Of a stretch of 64,000 bases of DNA, positions 1 through 10,269 are shown in pieces. Location: assembly GCF_038087665.1 (NCBI RefSeq), contig NZ_CP149925.1, forward strand, positions 771,455 through 835,454. The letters are read 5' to 3'. The DNA comes from Gallaecimonas sp. GXIMD4217. GTDB taxonomy: Bacteria; Pseudomonadota; Gammaproteobacteria; Enterobacterales; Gallaecimonadaceae. A program made the position numbers and the translations under genes. The first letter of the stretch is position 1, and each line of letters starts with the position of its first letter. The notes beneath the pieces are model-generated. The model was not told where the DNA came from. It saw only the letters and a program-made list of their open reading frames with translations, and ran no database searches.

Positions 1-68
1 AGGGGGAACAGCAACAGGATGTAGAGGAGGAGGCGCTTTCCCAGCTGTGGCCGCCCGGACCTGGCCAT
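1..68 (-). CDS. 5' end of a membrane-anchored protein, cut by the window edge
   Basis: The first 22 or so codons of a minus-strand gene run off the left edge. The start ATG at 68 has an AGGGA ribosome site about seven bases upstream. The visible residues are a short basic stretch (MARSGRPQLGKR) followed by the start of a hydrophobic run (LLLYILLLF), as in a single-pass or sensor-type inner-membrane protein. Nothing more can be said about function. It is transcribed in the same direction as smpB, with 62 bases between them. Confidence 0.5.
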   Translation of the reverse strand, partial: MARSGRPQLGKRLLLYILLLFP

Positions 69-130
69 GATCTTCCCTAAGTGAGCCTATTCACCTGAAA
101 AGATTAGCCAAGAAGGGGCGGCCCCGCCCG

Positions 131-607
131 TCAGCCGCGCTTCATGACCCGGGCTTTTTCCCGCTGCCAGTCCCTGTCCTTGATGTCGGCACGCTTGTCG
201 TGGGACTTCTTGCCGGTGGCGATGCCGATGGAGGCCTTCACCCAGGCCCGGCTCCAGTACAGCTTGAGGGCGACCACCGTCTTGCCCTTTTGCTCCACCT
301 GGCCGTAGAGGCGCTCCAGCTCGCGCTTGTTGAGCAGCAGCTTGCGGGTGCGGGTGGGATCGGCCACCACATGGGTGGAGGCGGCGCTCAGGGGCTGGAT
401 CTGGGCGCCGACCAGGAAGGCCTCGCCGTTTTTCAGGATCACATAGCTTTCGGAGATATTGCCCTTGCCGGCGCGCAGGGATTTGACTTCCCAGCCCTGC
501 AGGCTCAGACCGGCCTCGAAGGTTTCTTCGATGAAGTAGTCGTGGCGGGCACGTTTGTTGAGGGCGATGGTGTTGTCGCCCCCTTTAAGCGCTTTCTTCT
601 TGGTCAT
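131..607 (-). CDS. smpB: SsrA-binding protein SmpB
   Basis: 158 residues, the usual SmpB length (about 160). SmpB binds tmRNA and brings it to stalled ribosomes for trans-translation. The family core is clear: [15 protein letters not shown] near the N-terminus, [18 protein letters not shown], then the basic C-terminal tail with GKKSHDKR and [10 protein letters not shown]. The reading frame stays open upstream to 715, but family alignment places the start at [10 protein letters not shown] (ATG at 607). No Shine-Dalgarno sequence precedes this ATG. A TATAAT box sits only seven bases upstream, so the mRNA may be leaderless. Divergent from ratA, the usual gammaproteobacterial arrangement. Confidence 0.95.
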   Translation of the reverse strand: MTKKKALKGGDNTIALNKRARHDYFIEETFEAGLSLQGWEVKSLRAGKGNISESYVILKNGEAFLVGAQIQPLSAASTHVVADPTRTRKLLLNKRELERLYGQVEQKGKTVVALKLYWSRAWVKASIGIATGKKSHDKRADIKDRDWQREKARVMKRG

Positions 608-614
608 GGGGCGC

Positions 615-620
615 ATTATA
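615..620 (-). promoter_or_regulatory. -10 box (TATAAT) of smpB
   Basis: A perfect TATAAT on the minus strand is followed by GCGCCCC and then directly by the smpB ATG. The expected transcription start falls on or next to the A of the start codon. No strong -35 hexamer was found at 16-18 bases. Confidence 0.5.
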
Positions 621-676
621 CGGATAAGGGAATCATTTGCATGGCATTTTGCCGTGGTGCCAGGCCTGGCGACAAG

Positions 677-685
677 TGATAAAAT
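677..685 (+). promoter_or_regulatory. Extended -10 box of ratA-rnfH
   Basis: TGATAAAAT matches an extended -10 (TGnTAnAAT type). It is followed by GCGCCCC, the same initial sequence as at smpB on the other strand. It lies about 28 bases before the ratA start, which has its own AGGAG ribosome site. Confidence 0.4.
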
Positions 686-713
686 GCGCCCCAAAGCCAC
701 TTCAGGAGCCGCC

Positions 714-1145
714 ATGCCGGTGATCAGACGTCAGGCCGACGTACCTTATTCCCCAGCGCAGATGTATGCCCTGGTCAATGACGTGCCGTCTTATCCGGCC
801 TTCCTGCCGGGCTGTGTGGCCACCCGGGTCTTGAACCGGAGCGACAAGGCCATGACCGCCACCGTCGAGGTGGCCAAGGGGCCCATCCGCAAGGCCTTTA
901 CCACCCGCAACAGCCTGGTGGCCGACGAGCGAATCGACATGGAGCTGGTCAACGGACCCTTCCGTTACCTCAGGGGCTGCTGGCACTTCCTGCCCAAGGG
1001 CGGCGGCTGCACGGTACAGCTGGAGCTGGATTTTGCCTTCAGCTCGCCGCTGGTGGCGATGGCCTTCGGCGGCATCTTCGAACAGCTCACCAAGGCCATG
1101 GTGGGCGCCTTCAGCCAAAGGGCCAGGGAGGTGTATGGTGACTGA
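714..1145 (+). CDS. ratA: Ribosome-association toxin RatA / START-domain protein
   Basis: 143 residues of the polyketide cyclase/COQ10 START-like family (RatA, formerly YfjG). In E. coli RatA binds 50S subunits and blocks 70S formation. Homologues of this fold also carry coenzyme Q. Start at [10 protein letters not shown], with AGGAG at 703-707; the frame is open further upstream but that part is not family-like. Recognisable stretches are [23 protein letters not shown] and the C-terminal [20 protein letters not shown] helix. Its last 11 bases overlap rnfH, so the two are probably translationally coupled. Confidence 0.9.
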   Translation: MPVIRRQADVPYSPAQMYALVNDVPSYPAFLPGCVATRVLNRSDKAMTATVEVAKGPIRKAFTTRNSLVADERIDMELVNGPFRYLRGCWHFLPKGGGCTVQLELDFAFSSPLVAMAFGGIFEQLTKAMVGAFSQRAREVYGD

Positions 1146-1488
1146 GAAGCTGATCACCGTGGAAGTGGTGTTCGCGCTGCCGGACCGCCAGGCCCTGCTG
1201 GCCCTGAAGGTGGCCGAGGGGGCCAGGGTGCAGGAGGTCATCGAGCGCAGCGGCATCCTGGGCCGCTTTCCCGAGATAGACCTGGACAAGAACGATGTCG
1301 GGATCTGGTCCCGGGCCTGCAAGCTCAGCGACAAGGTCAGGGACGGCGACCGTATCGAGATCTACCGGCCACTGCTGGCCGATCCCAAGGAGGCCCGCCG
1401 CCGCCGGGCCGAGCGGGCCAAGGAGGAAGGCCGGGCCGACAAGACCACGGGAGGCCGCCCCAATCCCCTGCGGGCCAAGGACGACTAA
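1135..1488 (+). CDS. rnfH: RnfH family ubiquitin-like protein
   Basis: 117 residues of the UPF0125/RnfH family, a small beta-grasp protein encoded next to ratA across gammaproteobacteria. Its biochemical role is unsettled. Visible family features are [16 protein letters not shown] at the N-terminus, the [11 protein letters not shown] segment, and [23 protein letters not shown] near the end, followed by a charged tail. ATG at 1135 overlaps the end of ratA. A GTG three bases later is a possible alternative start. Confidence 0.9.
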   Translation: MVTEKLITVEVVFALPDRQALLALKVAEGARVQEVIERSGILGRFPEIDLDKNDVGIWSRACKLSDKVRDGDRIEIYRPLLADPKEARRRRAERAKEEGRADKTTGGRPNPLRAKDD

Positions 1489-1492
1489 AAAA

Positions 1493-1518
1493 AAACGCCG
1501 CCTCAACAGGCGGCGTTT
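1493..1518. terminator. Bidirectional terminator between rnfH and bamE
   Basis: Ten-base stem AAACGCCGCC / GGCGGCGTTT with a six-base loop, an A-run on one side and T residues on the other. It lies between two convergent genes and can serve both. Confidence 0.85.
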
Positions 1519-1534
1519 CTTGTCGCGGAGCGGC

Positions 1535-1870
1535 TCAGTTGCCGGTGAAGCCGGTGGGCAGTTCGAAGTCCTCGCCTTCCAGGCTGAGCAGCTTGCCGCT
1601 GTCGTCGAAGCGGGCCTTGAGCTCCTTCTCGGTCAGCTTGCCCTTGCCGCTGCGAAAGGCGTACTTGTAGTACCAGGTGTTGGCGTCGAAGCTGTCCCTG
1701 AGCAGGGGCGTGCCCAGCACAAACTGTACCTGTTCCTTGGTCATGCCGGCCCTGAGCTTGTCGATCTGTTCCTGCTCCAGGTAGTTGCCCTGGGCCACGT
1801 CAATCTTGTAGATCAGGCCACAACCGCTCAGGGCCATGCCCAGTCCCAGTACCATCAACAGCTTGCGCAT
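1535..1870 (-). CDS. bamE: Outer membrane assembly lipoprotein BamE (SmpA)
   Basis: 111-residue lipoprotein of the BAM complex, which folds beta-barrels into the outer membrane. The start MRKLLMVLGLG gives a clean lipoprotein signal with lipobox LSGC. Reading from the upstream in-frame ATG would add 19 charged residues before the signal. The SmpA/OmlA fold is recognisable from YKIDVAQGNYLEQEQIDKL, the GMTKEQVQFVLGTPLL loop and TWYYKYAFRSG. It sits just downstream of recN, as in E. coli. Confidence 0.95.
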   Translation of the reverse strand: MRKLLMVLGLGMALSGCGLIYKIDVAQGNYLEQEQIDKLRAGMTKEQVQFVLGTPLLRDSFDANTWYYKYAFRSGKGKLTEKELKARFDDSGKLLSLEGEDFELPTGFTGN

Positions 1871-1942
1871 TCTTCTGTTCCGTCTCTTGTTGCGTTCTGC
1901 CGGGCAGTCTAACCCGGCCATGGTCATGCAGCAACAGAGCCC

Positions 1943-3607
1943 CTACAGGGACAAAAGTTCCCTGGCATTGGCGCGGCTGGCTTCGCTGATGGCATCGCCG
2001 CCCAGCAAACGGGCCAGCTCGGTGATGCGCTGCTCCTGATCCAGGGCCTGCATGAGGGTCTCGGTCTGGCCGGCCTTGGTTTCCTTCTGCACGAACATCT
2101 GCTGGTGGCCTTGGCCCGCCACCTGGGGCAGGTGGGTTACGCACATCACCTGGGTCTTTTCCCCCAGGCGGCGCAGCAGCTTGCCCACCACCAGGGCGGT
2201 GGGGCCTGAGATGCCCACGTCCACCTCGTCGAAGATCAGGGTGGGGGTGTTGCTCTGCTGGGCGGTCAGCACCTGCAGGGCCAGGCCGATGCGCGACAGC
2301 TCGCCGCCGGACACCACCTTGGCCATGGGGGCCAGGGGCTGGCCCGGGTTGGTGGTGACCTCGAAGCTGATCCTATCCAGGCCCAGGGGCGAGGGCGCGG
2401 CCTCCTGCTGGTGCTCGACCTTGATGGCAAATACCGCGTGGGGCAGGGCCAGCTCCCGCACCGCCGCCTGGGTGGCCTTGGCCAGGGCCTTGCCGTGTCG
2501 GATGCGGCTCTGGCTCAGCTTCAGGGCCTGCTGGTGGTAGTGCCCACGGCACTTTTCCAGCTCCGTTTCCAGTTCATCCAGGCGCTGGTGGTCATCGGAC
2601 AGGGCCTTGAGCTCGTCGGCCAGCCGCTGGTGCTGTTCGGGCAGCCGGGCCGGTGGCACCTTGTGCTTGCGGGCCAGCTCGATGGCCTTGCCCATGCGTG
2701 ACTCCAGCTCCTGGAAGCGCTCGGGGTCGATCTCCAGGCGCTGCTGGTAGCGCTCCAGCTCCGAGGCCGCCTCGTCCAGCTGTACCTGGGCCTCCAGCAG
2801 CAGATCCACCACGGGCGCCAGGGCCTCGTCGGTGTCCCTGAGCGGGTAAAGGCGGTCCAGCACCTGGCGCAGCAGATCGGCGGCATTGACCTCGTCGTTC
2901 TGGCTGAGCATGTCCAGGCACAGCCCGGAGCCCTGGATCAGGTTGGCGGCATTGGCCTGGCGATGGTGTTCTTCCTCTATCTGCTGGTATTCGCCCTCTT
3001 CCAGGGCGAACTGGTCCAGCTCCTCCACCTGGTATTCCAGCAGCTGGCGGCGGGCCTCGCGCTGGGCCTCGCTGGCGCGCAGGCCGTCAAGCTCTTCCTG
3101 GGTGGCCTTGAGGCTGCGCCAGCTCTGGCGTACCGCTTCCAGCAGCTCCTGGTGGCCGGCATAGCCGTCCAGCAGCTTGAGCTGGGTGTCGCTTTTCAGC
3201 AGGGCATGGTGGGCGTGCTGGCCGTGGATGTTCACCAGCAGGGCGCCCAGCTGCTTGAGCTGGGATACCGGCACCGGCTGGCCGTTGATATAGGCCCGGG
3301 AGCGGCCCTCGCTGGTGACGGTGCGGCGGATGATACAGTCGTCTTCCTCATCCAGCTCCTGGCCTTGCAGCCAGGCCCTGGCCTGGGGCAGGGCGGCCAG
3401 CGAGAAGCGGGCCGAGACCTCGGCCTTGTCGGCGCCTGGCCTGACCATGGCGCCTTCGGCCCTGTCGCCCAGGCAAAGCCCCAGGGCGTCTATGGCGATG
3501 GACTTACCGGCACCGGTTTCACCCGTGATGCTGGTCAAGCCGCCGTGGAAATCCAGTTCCAGGAAACGGACGATGGCAAAGTTGCTGACGGTGAGCTGTG
3601 TGAGCAT
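1943..3607 (-). CDS. recN: DNA repair protein RecN
   Basis: 554 residues (E. coli 553), an SMC-like ATPase acting in double-strand break repair. The N-terminus MLTQLTVSNFAIV carries the Walker A GETGAGKS. A long coiled coil spans roughly residues 160-370. The C-terminal half has the ABC signature VVSGGELSRIGLAL and Walker B TLIFDEVDVGISG. The frame extends nine codons upstream, but ATG at 3607 fits the family. Two LexA boxes lie directly upstream, so it is an SOS gene. It is followed by bamE and preceded by nadK on the same strand. Confidence 0.97.
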   Translation of the reverse strand: MLTQLTVSNFAIVRFLELDFHGGLTSITGETGAGKSIAIDALGLCLGDRAEGAMVRPGADKAEVSARFSLAALPQARAWLQGQELDEEDDCIIRRTVTSEGRSRAYINGQPVPVSQLKQLGALLVNIHGQHAHHALLKSDTQLKLLDGYAGHQELLEAVRQSWRSLKATQEELDGLRASEAQREARRQLLEYQVEELDQFALEEGEYQQIEEEHHRQANAANLIQGSGLCLDMLSQNDEVNAADLLRQVLDRLYPLRDTDEALAPVVDLLLEAQVQLDEAASELERYQQRLEIDPERFQELESRMGKAIELARKHKVPPARLPEQHQRLADELKALSDDHQRLDELETELEKCRGHYHQQALKLSQSRIRHGKALAKATQAAVRELALPHAVFAIKVEHQQEAAPSPLGLDRISFEVTTNPGQPLAPMAKVVSGGELSRIGLALQVLTAQQSNTPTLIFDEVDVGISGPTALVVGKLLRRLGEKTQVMCVTHLPQVAGQGHQQMFVQKETKAGQTETLMQALDQEQRITELARLLGGDAISEASRANARELLSL

Positions 3608-3622
3608 GGCCAAGCCTCGATA

Positions 3623-3638
3623 CTGTATTGGCATCCAG
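3623..3638 (-). promoter_or_regulatory. LexA box 2 of recN (one mismatch)
   Basis: CTGT-N8-CCAG, flanked by TA on both sides. It differs from the CTGT-N8-ACAG consensus in one position. It lies 15 bases upstream of the recN ATG. Confidence 0.75.
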
Positions 3639-3644
3639 TATAGG

Positions 3645-3660
3645 CTGTTTTTTTATACAG
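3645..3660 (-). promoter_or_regulatory. LexA box 1 of recN
   Basis: CTGTTTTTTTATACAG is a perfect CTGT-N8-ACAG SOS box with an A/T-rich centre. It overlaps the -10 element of the candidate recN promoter, so bound LexA would block RNA polymerase directly. Confidence 0.9.
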
Positions 3661-3678
3661 TAAAGAGGCCGTTGTCAA
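3652..3678 (-). promoter_or_regulatory. recN promoter
   Basis: TTGACA (perfect -35, overlapping the last nadK codons) is followed after 15 bases by TATAAA. A slightly shifted TAAAAA gives a 17-base spacer. The -10 lies inside LexA box 1. Confidence 0.65.
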
Positions 3679-4553
3679 AAAAGCCTGGAGCTCCAGCCCA
3701 GCTTGCTGCGCAGCACGTGGTAGTAGTCGTAGCCGGGCGGGTGGATCAGCTTCAGGGGCAGGGCGCTCTTCTGGATCCGCACCTCGTCGCCGCTGTGCAC
3801 CGACAGCGAGATCTGGCCGTCGCAGGACAGTTGCAACTCCTCGGTCTCGGAGGTCACCACCAGGGTGATCAGGCTGTTGCCCTCCACCACTATGGGCCGG
3901 CTGGACAGGGTATGGGGGAACATGGGCACCAGCACTATGGCGTCCATCCTGGGGTGGATGATGGGGCCGCCGCTGGACAGGGAATAGGCGGTGGAGCCGG
4001 TGGGGGTGGAGACGATCAGGCCGTCGGAACGCTGGGAATAGACGAACTGCTCGTCGATGCTGACCGAGAACTCGATCATGTGCGCCACCTTGCCCGGGTG
4101 CAGTACCACTTCGTTGACGGCGCTGTTGGAGGCCTGGATCCGGCCGTGGCGGCGCACCTCCGCCTCCAGCAGGAAGCGGTGCTCGGTCTGGTACTTGCCG
4201 GCCAGCACCTCGGCCAGGGGGGCCTGGAAGTTGTCGGGATCCAGATCGGTCAAGAAGCCCAGGTTGCCGCGGTTGACGCCGATCACCGCCACCTTGTAGC
4301 GGGCCAGCACCCGGGCCGCCCCCAGCATGTTGCCGTCGCCGCCCACCACTATGGCCAGGTCCGCCTCGCGGCCTATGGCCACCAGATCCCGGATGTGGTC
4401 GGAGTCGATATCCAGCTGCTCGGCGGTCTTCTGCTCCACCAGCAGGTTGTAGCCCTGGTCCCTCAGGAAGCCGTACAGGGCGGTCAGGGTCTGGTTGGCG
4501 CCGTCGTGGTGGGGTTTGCCGATCAGGGCGATGGTCTCGAAGGGGCGTTTCAT
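3675..4553 (-). CDS. nadK: NAD kinase
   Basis: 292 residues, exactly the E. coli length. Phosphorylates NAD to NADP in the cytoplasm with ATP. The GGDG motif is at residues 71-74 (VVGGDGNML). The second family block is [12 protein letters not shown], and TPTGSTAYS is the glycine-rich substrate loop. Start [14 protein letters not shown] is supported by GGAAG eight bases upstream; 14 further in-frame codons upstream are not family-like. It is divergent from grpE and its 3' end carries the -35 of recN. Confidence 0.97.
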   Translation of the reverse strand: MKRPFETIALIGKPHHDGANQTLTALYGFLRDQGYNLLVEQKTAEQLDIDSDHIRDLVAIGREADLAIVVGGDGNMLGAARVLARYKVAVIGVNRGNLGFLTDLDPDNFQAPLAEVLAGKYQTEHRFLLEAEVRRHGRIQASNSAVNEVVLHPGKVAHMIEFSVSIDEQFVYSQRSDGLIVSTPTGSTAYSLSSGGPIIHPRMDAIVLVPMFPHTLSSRPIVVEGNSLITLVVTSETEELQLSCDGQISLSVHSGDEVRIQKSALPLKLIHPPGYDYYHVLRSKLGWSSRLF

Positions 4554-4603
4554 GGGCAGCTTCCATGGCATTCTCCCTGGCAGTATACCCGCCAATGGCA
4601 GGC

Positions 4604-4632
4604 CTTGAAACTGGCCGGGGCGCCCCCATAAT
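4604..4632 (+). promoter_or_regulatory. Sigma-32 heat-shock promoter of grpE
   Basis: CTTGAAA, 13 bases, then CCCCATAAT. This matches the RpoH consensus CTTGAAA-N13/14-CCCCATnT almost perfectly. It lies about 35 bases before the grpE ATG. Confidence 0.9.
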
Positions 4633-4666
4633 AGGCAGCATTCAGCCGTACCTTGGAGACAGATTG

Positions 4667-5221
4667 ATGACCGACAAGCAGAAGGTCGAAGAACAGGAAG
4701 CCCAACTGAACACCGAGCAGGACGTTCAGGAAACCGAGTCCCACACCGAGATGGACGTGGATCTGGCCGCCGATGTGGCCCGCCTGGAGGCGGAAGTGCA
4801 GGCCCAGAACGAGGAAATGCTGCGTGCCCGCGCCGAGGTGGAGAACATCCGCCGCCGCGCCGCCCAGGACGTGGAAAAGGCCCACAAGTTCGCCCTGGAG
4901 AAATTCGCCGCCGACCTGCTGCCGGTGATCGATTCCCTGGAGCGGGCCCTGGAACTGTCCAGCAAGGAAGACGAGGCCGGCAAGGCCATGGTCGAAGGCC
5001 TGGAGCTGACCCTGAAATCCTTCCTGGATACCGTCCAGAAGTATGGCGTCGAGCAGATCGATCCCGCCGGCCAACCCTTCAACCCGGAGCTGCACCAGGC
5101 CATGGCCATGCAGCCGAGCGAAGAGCACCCGGCCAACACCGTCATCGCCGTGATGCAGAAGGGCTACAGCCTCAACGGCCGCCTGGTGCGCCCGGCCATG
5201 GTCATGGTCAGCCAGGGCTGA
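4667..5221 (+). CDS. grpE: Nucleotide exchange factor GrpE
   Basis: 184 residues. Releases ADP from DnaK. The acidic N-terminal tail (about 1-40) leads into a long coiled coil ([21 protein letters not shown]), followed by the four-helix and beta-wing head with [11 protein letters not shown] and [20 protein letters not shown]. The C-terminus ends in [22 protein letters not shown] at 4667 has GGAGA upstream. It is a separate heat-shock unit ending at its own terminator before dnaK. Confidence 0.97.
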   Translation: MTDKQKVEEQEAQLNTEQDVQETESHTEMDVDLAADVARLEAEVQAQNEEMLRARAEVENIRRRAAQDVEKAHKFALEKFAADLLPVIDSLERALELSSKEDEAGKAMVEGLELTLKSFLDTVQKYGVEQIDPAGQPFNPELHQAMAMQPSEEHPANTVIAVMQKGYSLNGRLVRPAMVMVSQG

Positions 5222-5238
5222 GCCGGCCCATTGGCGAA

Positions 5239-5264
5239 AAACCCGGCAAACGCCGGGTTTTTTT
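5239..5264 (+). terminator. Terminator after grpE
   Basis: AAACCCGGC / GCCGGGTTT stem with a four-base loop, followed by seven T residues. Confidence 0.9.
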
Positions 5265-5275
5265 CATTTTTGGCC

Positions 5276-5304
5276 CTTGAAATGCCCTGGGGGTCACCCC
5301 ATCT
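5276..5304 (+). promoter_or_regulatory. Sigma-32 promoter P1 of dnaKJ
   Basis: CTTGAAA, 14 bases, then CCCCATCT: a near-perfect RpoH promoter about 100 bases before dnaK. Confidence 0.9.
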
Positions 5305-5333
5305 AGCAAGGCAAAGGCAATTCGGCTCAGGGG

Positions 5334-5361
5334 CTTGAAAACCCCAAAAGCGCCCTCATAT
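5334..5361 (+). promoter_or_regulatory. Sigma-32 promoter P2 of dnaKJ
   Basis: A second CTTGAAA, 13 bases, then CCTCATAT. The -10 is weaker than in P1. It lies 43 bases before the dnaK ATG and makes a tandem heat-shock promoter. Confidence 0.6.
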
Positions 5362-5403
5362 GAGCCGATAAGAGTCCAAACCAGAGAATTTTGGAGACGT
5401 AAC

Positions 5404-7326
<1,923 letters not shown>

Positions 7327-7345
7327 GAGGGCAACCTCTTAGGTT

Positions 7346-7364
7346 GGGGCGCCCTCGGCGCCCC
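7346..7364 (+). other. GC hairpin between dnaK and dnaJ
   Basis: GGGGCGCC / GGCGCCCC stem with a three-base loop and no T-run. It probably reduces or processes the dnaK-dnaJ transcript rather than ending it, giving less DnaJ than DnaK. Confidence 0.5.
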
Positions 7365-7390
7365 TTGGTCGTTTAACCGGATAGGACACT

Positions 7391-8530
7391 ATGTCGAAGC
7401 GCGATTTATACGAAGTACTGGGCGTGGACAAGGGCGCCGACGAGCGCACCATCAAGCGCGCCTACAAGAAGCTCGCCATGAAGTACCACCCGGACCGCAA
7501 CCCGGGTGACGCCGAGGCCGAGGCCACCTTCAAGGAGGTCAAGGCCGCCTATGAGGTGCTCACCGATCCCGACAAGAAGGCTGCCTACGACCGCTACGGC
7601 CATGCCGGCATCGATCCCAACATGGGCGGTGGCGCCGGTGGCTTCGGCGGTGGTGCCGACTTCAACGACATCTTCGGCGACGTCTTCGGCGACATCTTTG
7701 GTGGCGGCCGCCGCGGTGGTGGCCATCGCCAGGCCCGTGGCGCCGACCTGCGCTACAACATGGAGCTGAGCCTGGAGGAGGCCGTCAAGGGCGTCTCCAA
7801 GGAGATCAAGGTGCCCACCTATGTGCACTGCGATACCTGCGACGGCTCCGGCGCCAAGCCCGGCACCAGCGCCACCACCTGTGGCACCTGCCACGGCCAG
7901 GGTCAGGTGCAGATGCGCCAGGGCTTCTTTGCGGTGCAGCAGACCTGTCCGGTCTGTCACGGCAAGGGCAAGACCATAGACGAGCCCTGCAGCGACTGCC
8001 ACGGCCAGGGCCGCAAGCAGAAGACCAAGACCCTCAACGTCAAGATCCCCGCCGGGGTGGACACCGGCGACCGCATCCGCCTGGGCGGCGAAGGGGAAGC
8101 GGGCCAGTTCGGCGCCCCCGCCGGCGATCTCTATGTGCAGGTGCACGTCAAGGACCACCCGATCTTCGTCCGCGACGGCAACAACCTCTACTGCGAGGTG
8201 CCGATCAGCTTCACCACCGCCGCCCTGGGTGGCGAGATCGAGGTGCCGACCCTGGACGGCCGGGTCAAGCTGAAGATCCAGCCGGAGACCCAGACCGGCC
8301 GCATGTTCCGCCTGCGCGGCAAGGGCGTGCAGTCGGTGCGCAGCGGCGCCCTGGGCGATCTGCTGGTCAAGGTGGTGGTCGAGACCCCGGTCAAGCTCAC
8401 CGACGAGCAGCGCGAGCTGCTGGAGAAGTTGGAGCAGAGCCTCACCGGTGAATCCGCCAAGCGCCACAAGCCCAAGGCGGAAGGCTTCTTCGACGGCGTG
8501 AAACGCTTCTTCGACGACCTGTCCAGCTGA
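7391..8530 (+). CDS. dnaJ: Chaperone DnaJ (Hsp40)
   Basis: 379 residues, the type I DnaJ layout. The J domain (1-70) has HPD at residues 33-35. A Gly/Phe-rich linker (about 75-110) follows, then a zinc domain with four CxxCxGxG repeats ([32 protein letters not shown]), and two C-terminal beta domains. It stimulates DnaK ATPase and delivers substrates. It lies 64 bases after dnaK and is transcribed from the same heat-shock promoters. Confidence 0.98.
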   Translation: MSKRDLYEVLGVDKGADERTIKRAYKKLAMKYHPDRNPGDAEAEATFKEVKAAYEVLTDPDKKAAYDRYGHAGIDPNMGGGAGGFGGGADFNDIFGDVFGDIFGGGRRGGGHRQARGADLRYNMELSLEEAVKGVSKEIKVPTYVHCDTCDGSGAKPGTSATTCGTCHGQGQVQMRQGFFAVQQTCPVCHGKGKTIDEPCSDCHGQGRKQKTKTLNVKIPAGVDTGDRIRLGGEGEAGQFGAPAGDLYVQVHVKDHPIFVRDGNNLYCEVPISFTTAALGGEIEVPTLDGRVKLKIQPETQTGRMFRLRGKGVQSVRSGALGDLLVKVVVETPVKLTDEQRELLEKLEQSLTGESAKRHKPKAEGFFDGVKRFFDDLSS

Positions 8531-8543
8531 GGCTGACGGAATG

Positions 8544-8572
8544 AAAAAGGCGCCCTCTTGGGCGCCTTTTTT
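8544..8572. terminator. Bidirectional terminator between dnaJ and dsbD
   Basis: AAAAAGGCGCCC / GGGCGCCTTTTTT stem with loop TCTT, between convergent genes. Confidence 0.92.
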
Positions 8573-8587
8573 ATGTGGCCAGCTCTG

Positions 8588-10024
8588 TCAGAGCCTGGCC
8601 AGGGTCTCCAGGAAGCGGTCCGCCTTCTGGAAGCCGGTTACCCGCAGCGTCTTCAGCTCCTGGCCCTGGCCGTCGAAGAACAGCAGGGTGGGCAGGCCCA
8701 GCACCTGATAGTGGTTCATCATTTCGATGTCCTGCTCGGTGTTGTCGGTGACGTCGGTCTGCACCAGCACCATGTCCTTGAAGCGGGCCTGCACCCTGGG
8801 GTCGGTGAAGGTGTACTTCTCGAATTCCTTGCAGGCCACGCACCAGTCGGCATAGAAGTCCACCATCACCGGCTTGCCCTGGGCACTGGCGGCGGCGATC
8901 ACCTGCTGCATCTCGGCCAGGTTGCGGACCTTCTGGAACTGGCCGTGTTGCTCGGCCTGCTGCACGGCGGCAGGGGGGAACAGGGTGCGGTAGCCCAGCA
9001 CGGCGCCGCTGAACAGGCCCAGGAAGATCGCCAGGGTGCGGGCCCCCTTCCAGAAGCCGCCCCGGCTGGTGCTGTTGGCCTGGGCCAGGTAGCTGAAGGC
9101 GACCAGCAGCAGCGCCGCCCACAGCAGGTTTTCGCTCCACTCGGGGAGCAGCCGGCCCAGCAGCAGCACCGGCACCGCCAGCAGCATGAAGCCGAACAGG
9201 TGCTTGATGGTCTCCATCCAGGCGCCGGCCCTTGGCAGCAGCTTGCCGCCGGAGGTGCCCAGCAGCAGCAGCGGCAGGCCCATGCCCATGGACAGGGCAT
9301 AGAGGGCCAGGCCGCCCAGCACCATGTCGCCGCTCTGGGCCACATAGAGCAGGGCGCCGGTCAAAGGCGCCGTGGTACAGGGGCTGGCCACCAGGCCGGA
9401 GATCACCCCCATCACCAGCACGCCGGCCATGGAGCCGCCCTTTTGCTTGTTGGAGATGGCGTTGAGGCGTTCCTGGAGGCCGGAGGGCAGCTGCAGGTTG
9501 AACAGGCCGAACATGGCCGCCGCCAGCACCACGAACAGCAGCGACAGCGCCACCAGTATGGCCGGGTGCTGGAAGGCGGCCTGGACCTGGGCGCCGGCGC
9601 TGGCCACCACCAGGCCAAGGGCGGTATAGGTGATGGCCATGCCCTGCACGTAGAGGAAGGAGAGGCTGAAGGCCCGGCCGGTGCTCAGCTTGCTGCCGGC
9701 CCCGGCGATGATGCCGGTGAGTATGGGGTACATGGGGAAGACACAGGGGGTGAAGGCGATCAGCAGGCCGGCGCCGAAGAAGGCGGCCAGGGTCAGGGCC
9801 AGGCTGGAGCCGGCCAGCATGCCGGCCAGGCGATCCTGCTCGCTCTGGGCGGCGCCGGAGGATTGGCCGGCGGCCGGTGCCGTGACGGTCATGGCCACCG
9901 GAGCTACGGGCAGGATTTCGGACTCTTCGCTCTGCAGCAGCGGGTTGGCCAGCAGCGGGTTGGCGGCCTGGACCGGCGGCAGCGGGCCCAGCAACAACAG
10001 CAATGTGATCCAGAGTGCTTTCAT
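8588..10024 (-). CDS. dsbD: DsbD-type disulfide reductase lacking the N-terminal alpha domain
   Basis: 478 residues against 565 in E. coli. DsbD carries electrons from cytoplasmic thioredoxin to the periplasm. After a signal peptide (1-21) comes a 50-residue Ala/Gln-rich linker, then the eight-helix beta domain with its cysteine pair at C94 (AFTPCVFPMYP) and C216 (ASPCTTAP). The C-terminal thioredoxin-like gamma domain has WCVAC at C395/C398. The roughly 120-residue periplasmic alpha domain (DsbD-N) is absent: the signal peptide joins directly to the linker. A good alpha domain is encoded by the next gene upstream (10270-11511). Beta and gamma cysteines are intact, so the electron path up to the periplasmic face should work. 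Confidence 0.92.
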   Translation of the reverse strand: MKALWITLLLLLGPLPPVQAANPLLANPLLQSEESEILPVAPVAMTVTAPAAGQSSGAAQSEQDRLAGMLAGSSLALTLAAFFGAGLLIAFTPCVFPMYPILTGIIAGAGSKLSTGRAFSLSFLYVQGMAITYTALGLVVASAGAQVQAAFQHPAILVALSLLFVVLAAAMFGLFNLQLPSGLQERLNAISNKQKGGSMAGVLVMGVISGLVASPCTTAPLTGALLYVAQSGDMVLGGLALYALSMGMGLPLLLLGTSGGKLLPRAGAWMETIKHLFGFMLLAVPVLLLGRLLPEWSENLLWAALLLVAFSYLAQANSTSRGGFWKGARTLAIFLGLFSGAVLGYRTLFPPAAVQQAEQHGQFQKVRNLAEMQQVIAAASAQGKPVMVDFYADWCVACKEFEKYTFTDPRVQARFKDMVLVQTDVTDNTEQDIEMMNHYQVLGLPTLLFFDGQGQELKTLRVTGFQKADRFLETLARL

Positions 10025-10221
10025 GGTGGTGTTTCCTCTTGCAGCCGGCTCGGGCAAACCGGCAGTGCCAGGACCTCCGGTGTCTCATGGGGATACGGCT
10101 CGACGATGAGCTGCTCCCGGGATCGGCCAGACGCCTTGAGGTGGCTGGCCCATCGAGCTTTGCTTCTTTCCACCGCTTCGGGCTTGGTGAGGCGACAGCG
10201 GCGAAGGGCCCTGATGCCCAT
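10021..10221 (-). CDS. Possible small hypothetical ORF
   Basis: 66 codons from ATG at 10221; its stop overlaps the dsbD start as ATGA, which would permit coupling. It begins just after a strong hairpin. The product is basic and Pro/Glu-rich, with no recognisable domain, signal or helix. Third-position GC looks lower than in the neighbouring genes, so it may be chance. It may only be the dsbD leader. Confidence 0.25.
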   Translation of the reverse strand: MGIRALRRCRLTKPEAVERSKARWASHLKASGRSREQLIVEPYPHETPEVLALPVCPSRLQEETPP

Positions 10222-10224
10222 GGT

Positions 10225-10260
10225 CCAGGCAGAGCCCCGCCTTGGCGGGGCTCTGCCTGG
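10225..10260. repeat. Perfect 17-bp inverted repeat (hairpin) upstream of dsbD
   Basis: Left arm 10225-10241, two-base loop TT, right arm 10244-10260, all 17 pairs perfect and very GC-rich (core CAGAGCCCCGCC). No T-run follows on either strand. It starts 10 bases after the stop of the thioredoxin-DsbD alpha gene. It may protect that gene's mRNA 3' end or modulate read-through into dsbD. Confidence 0.85.
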
Positions 10261-10269
10261 CAAAGGCGG

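Noticed and set aside
714-1488. ratA-rnfH as a toxin-antitoxin pair
   Set aside because: RatA can be toxic when overproduced, but RnfH has not been shown to neutralise it and both are conserved housekeeping neighbours.
5239-5403. A CIRCE (HrcA) element before dnaK
   Set aside because: No TTAGCACTC-type inverted repeat is present; the heat-shock signals are sigma-32 type.
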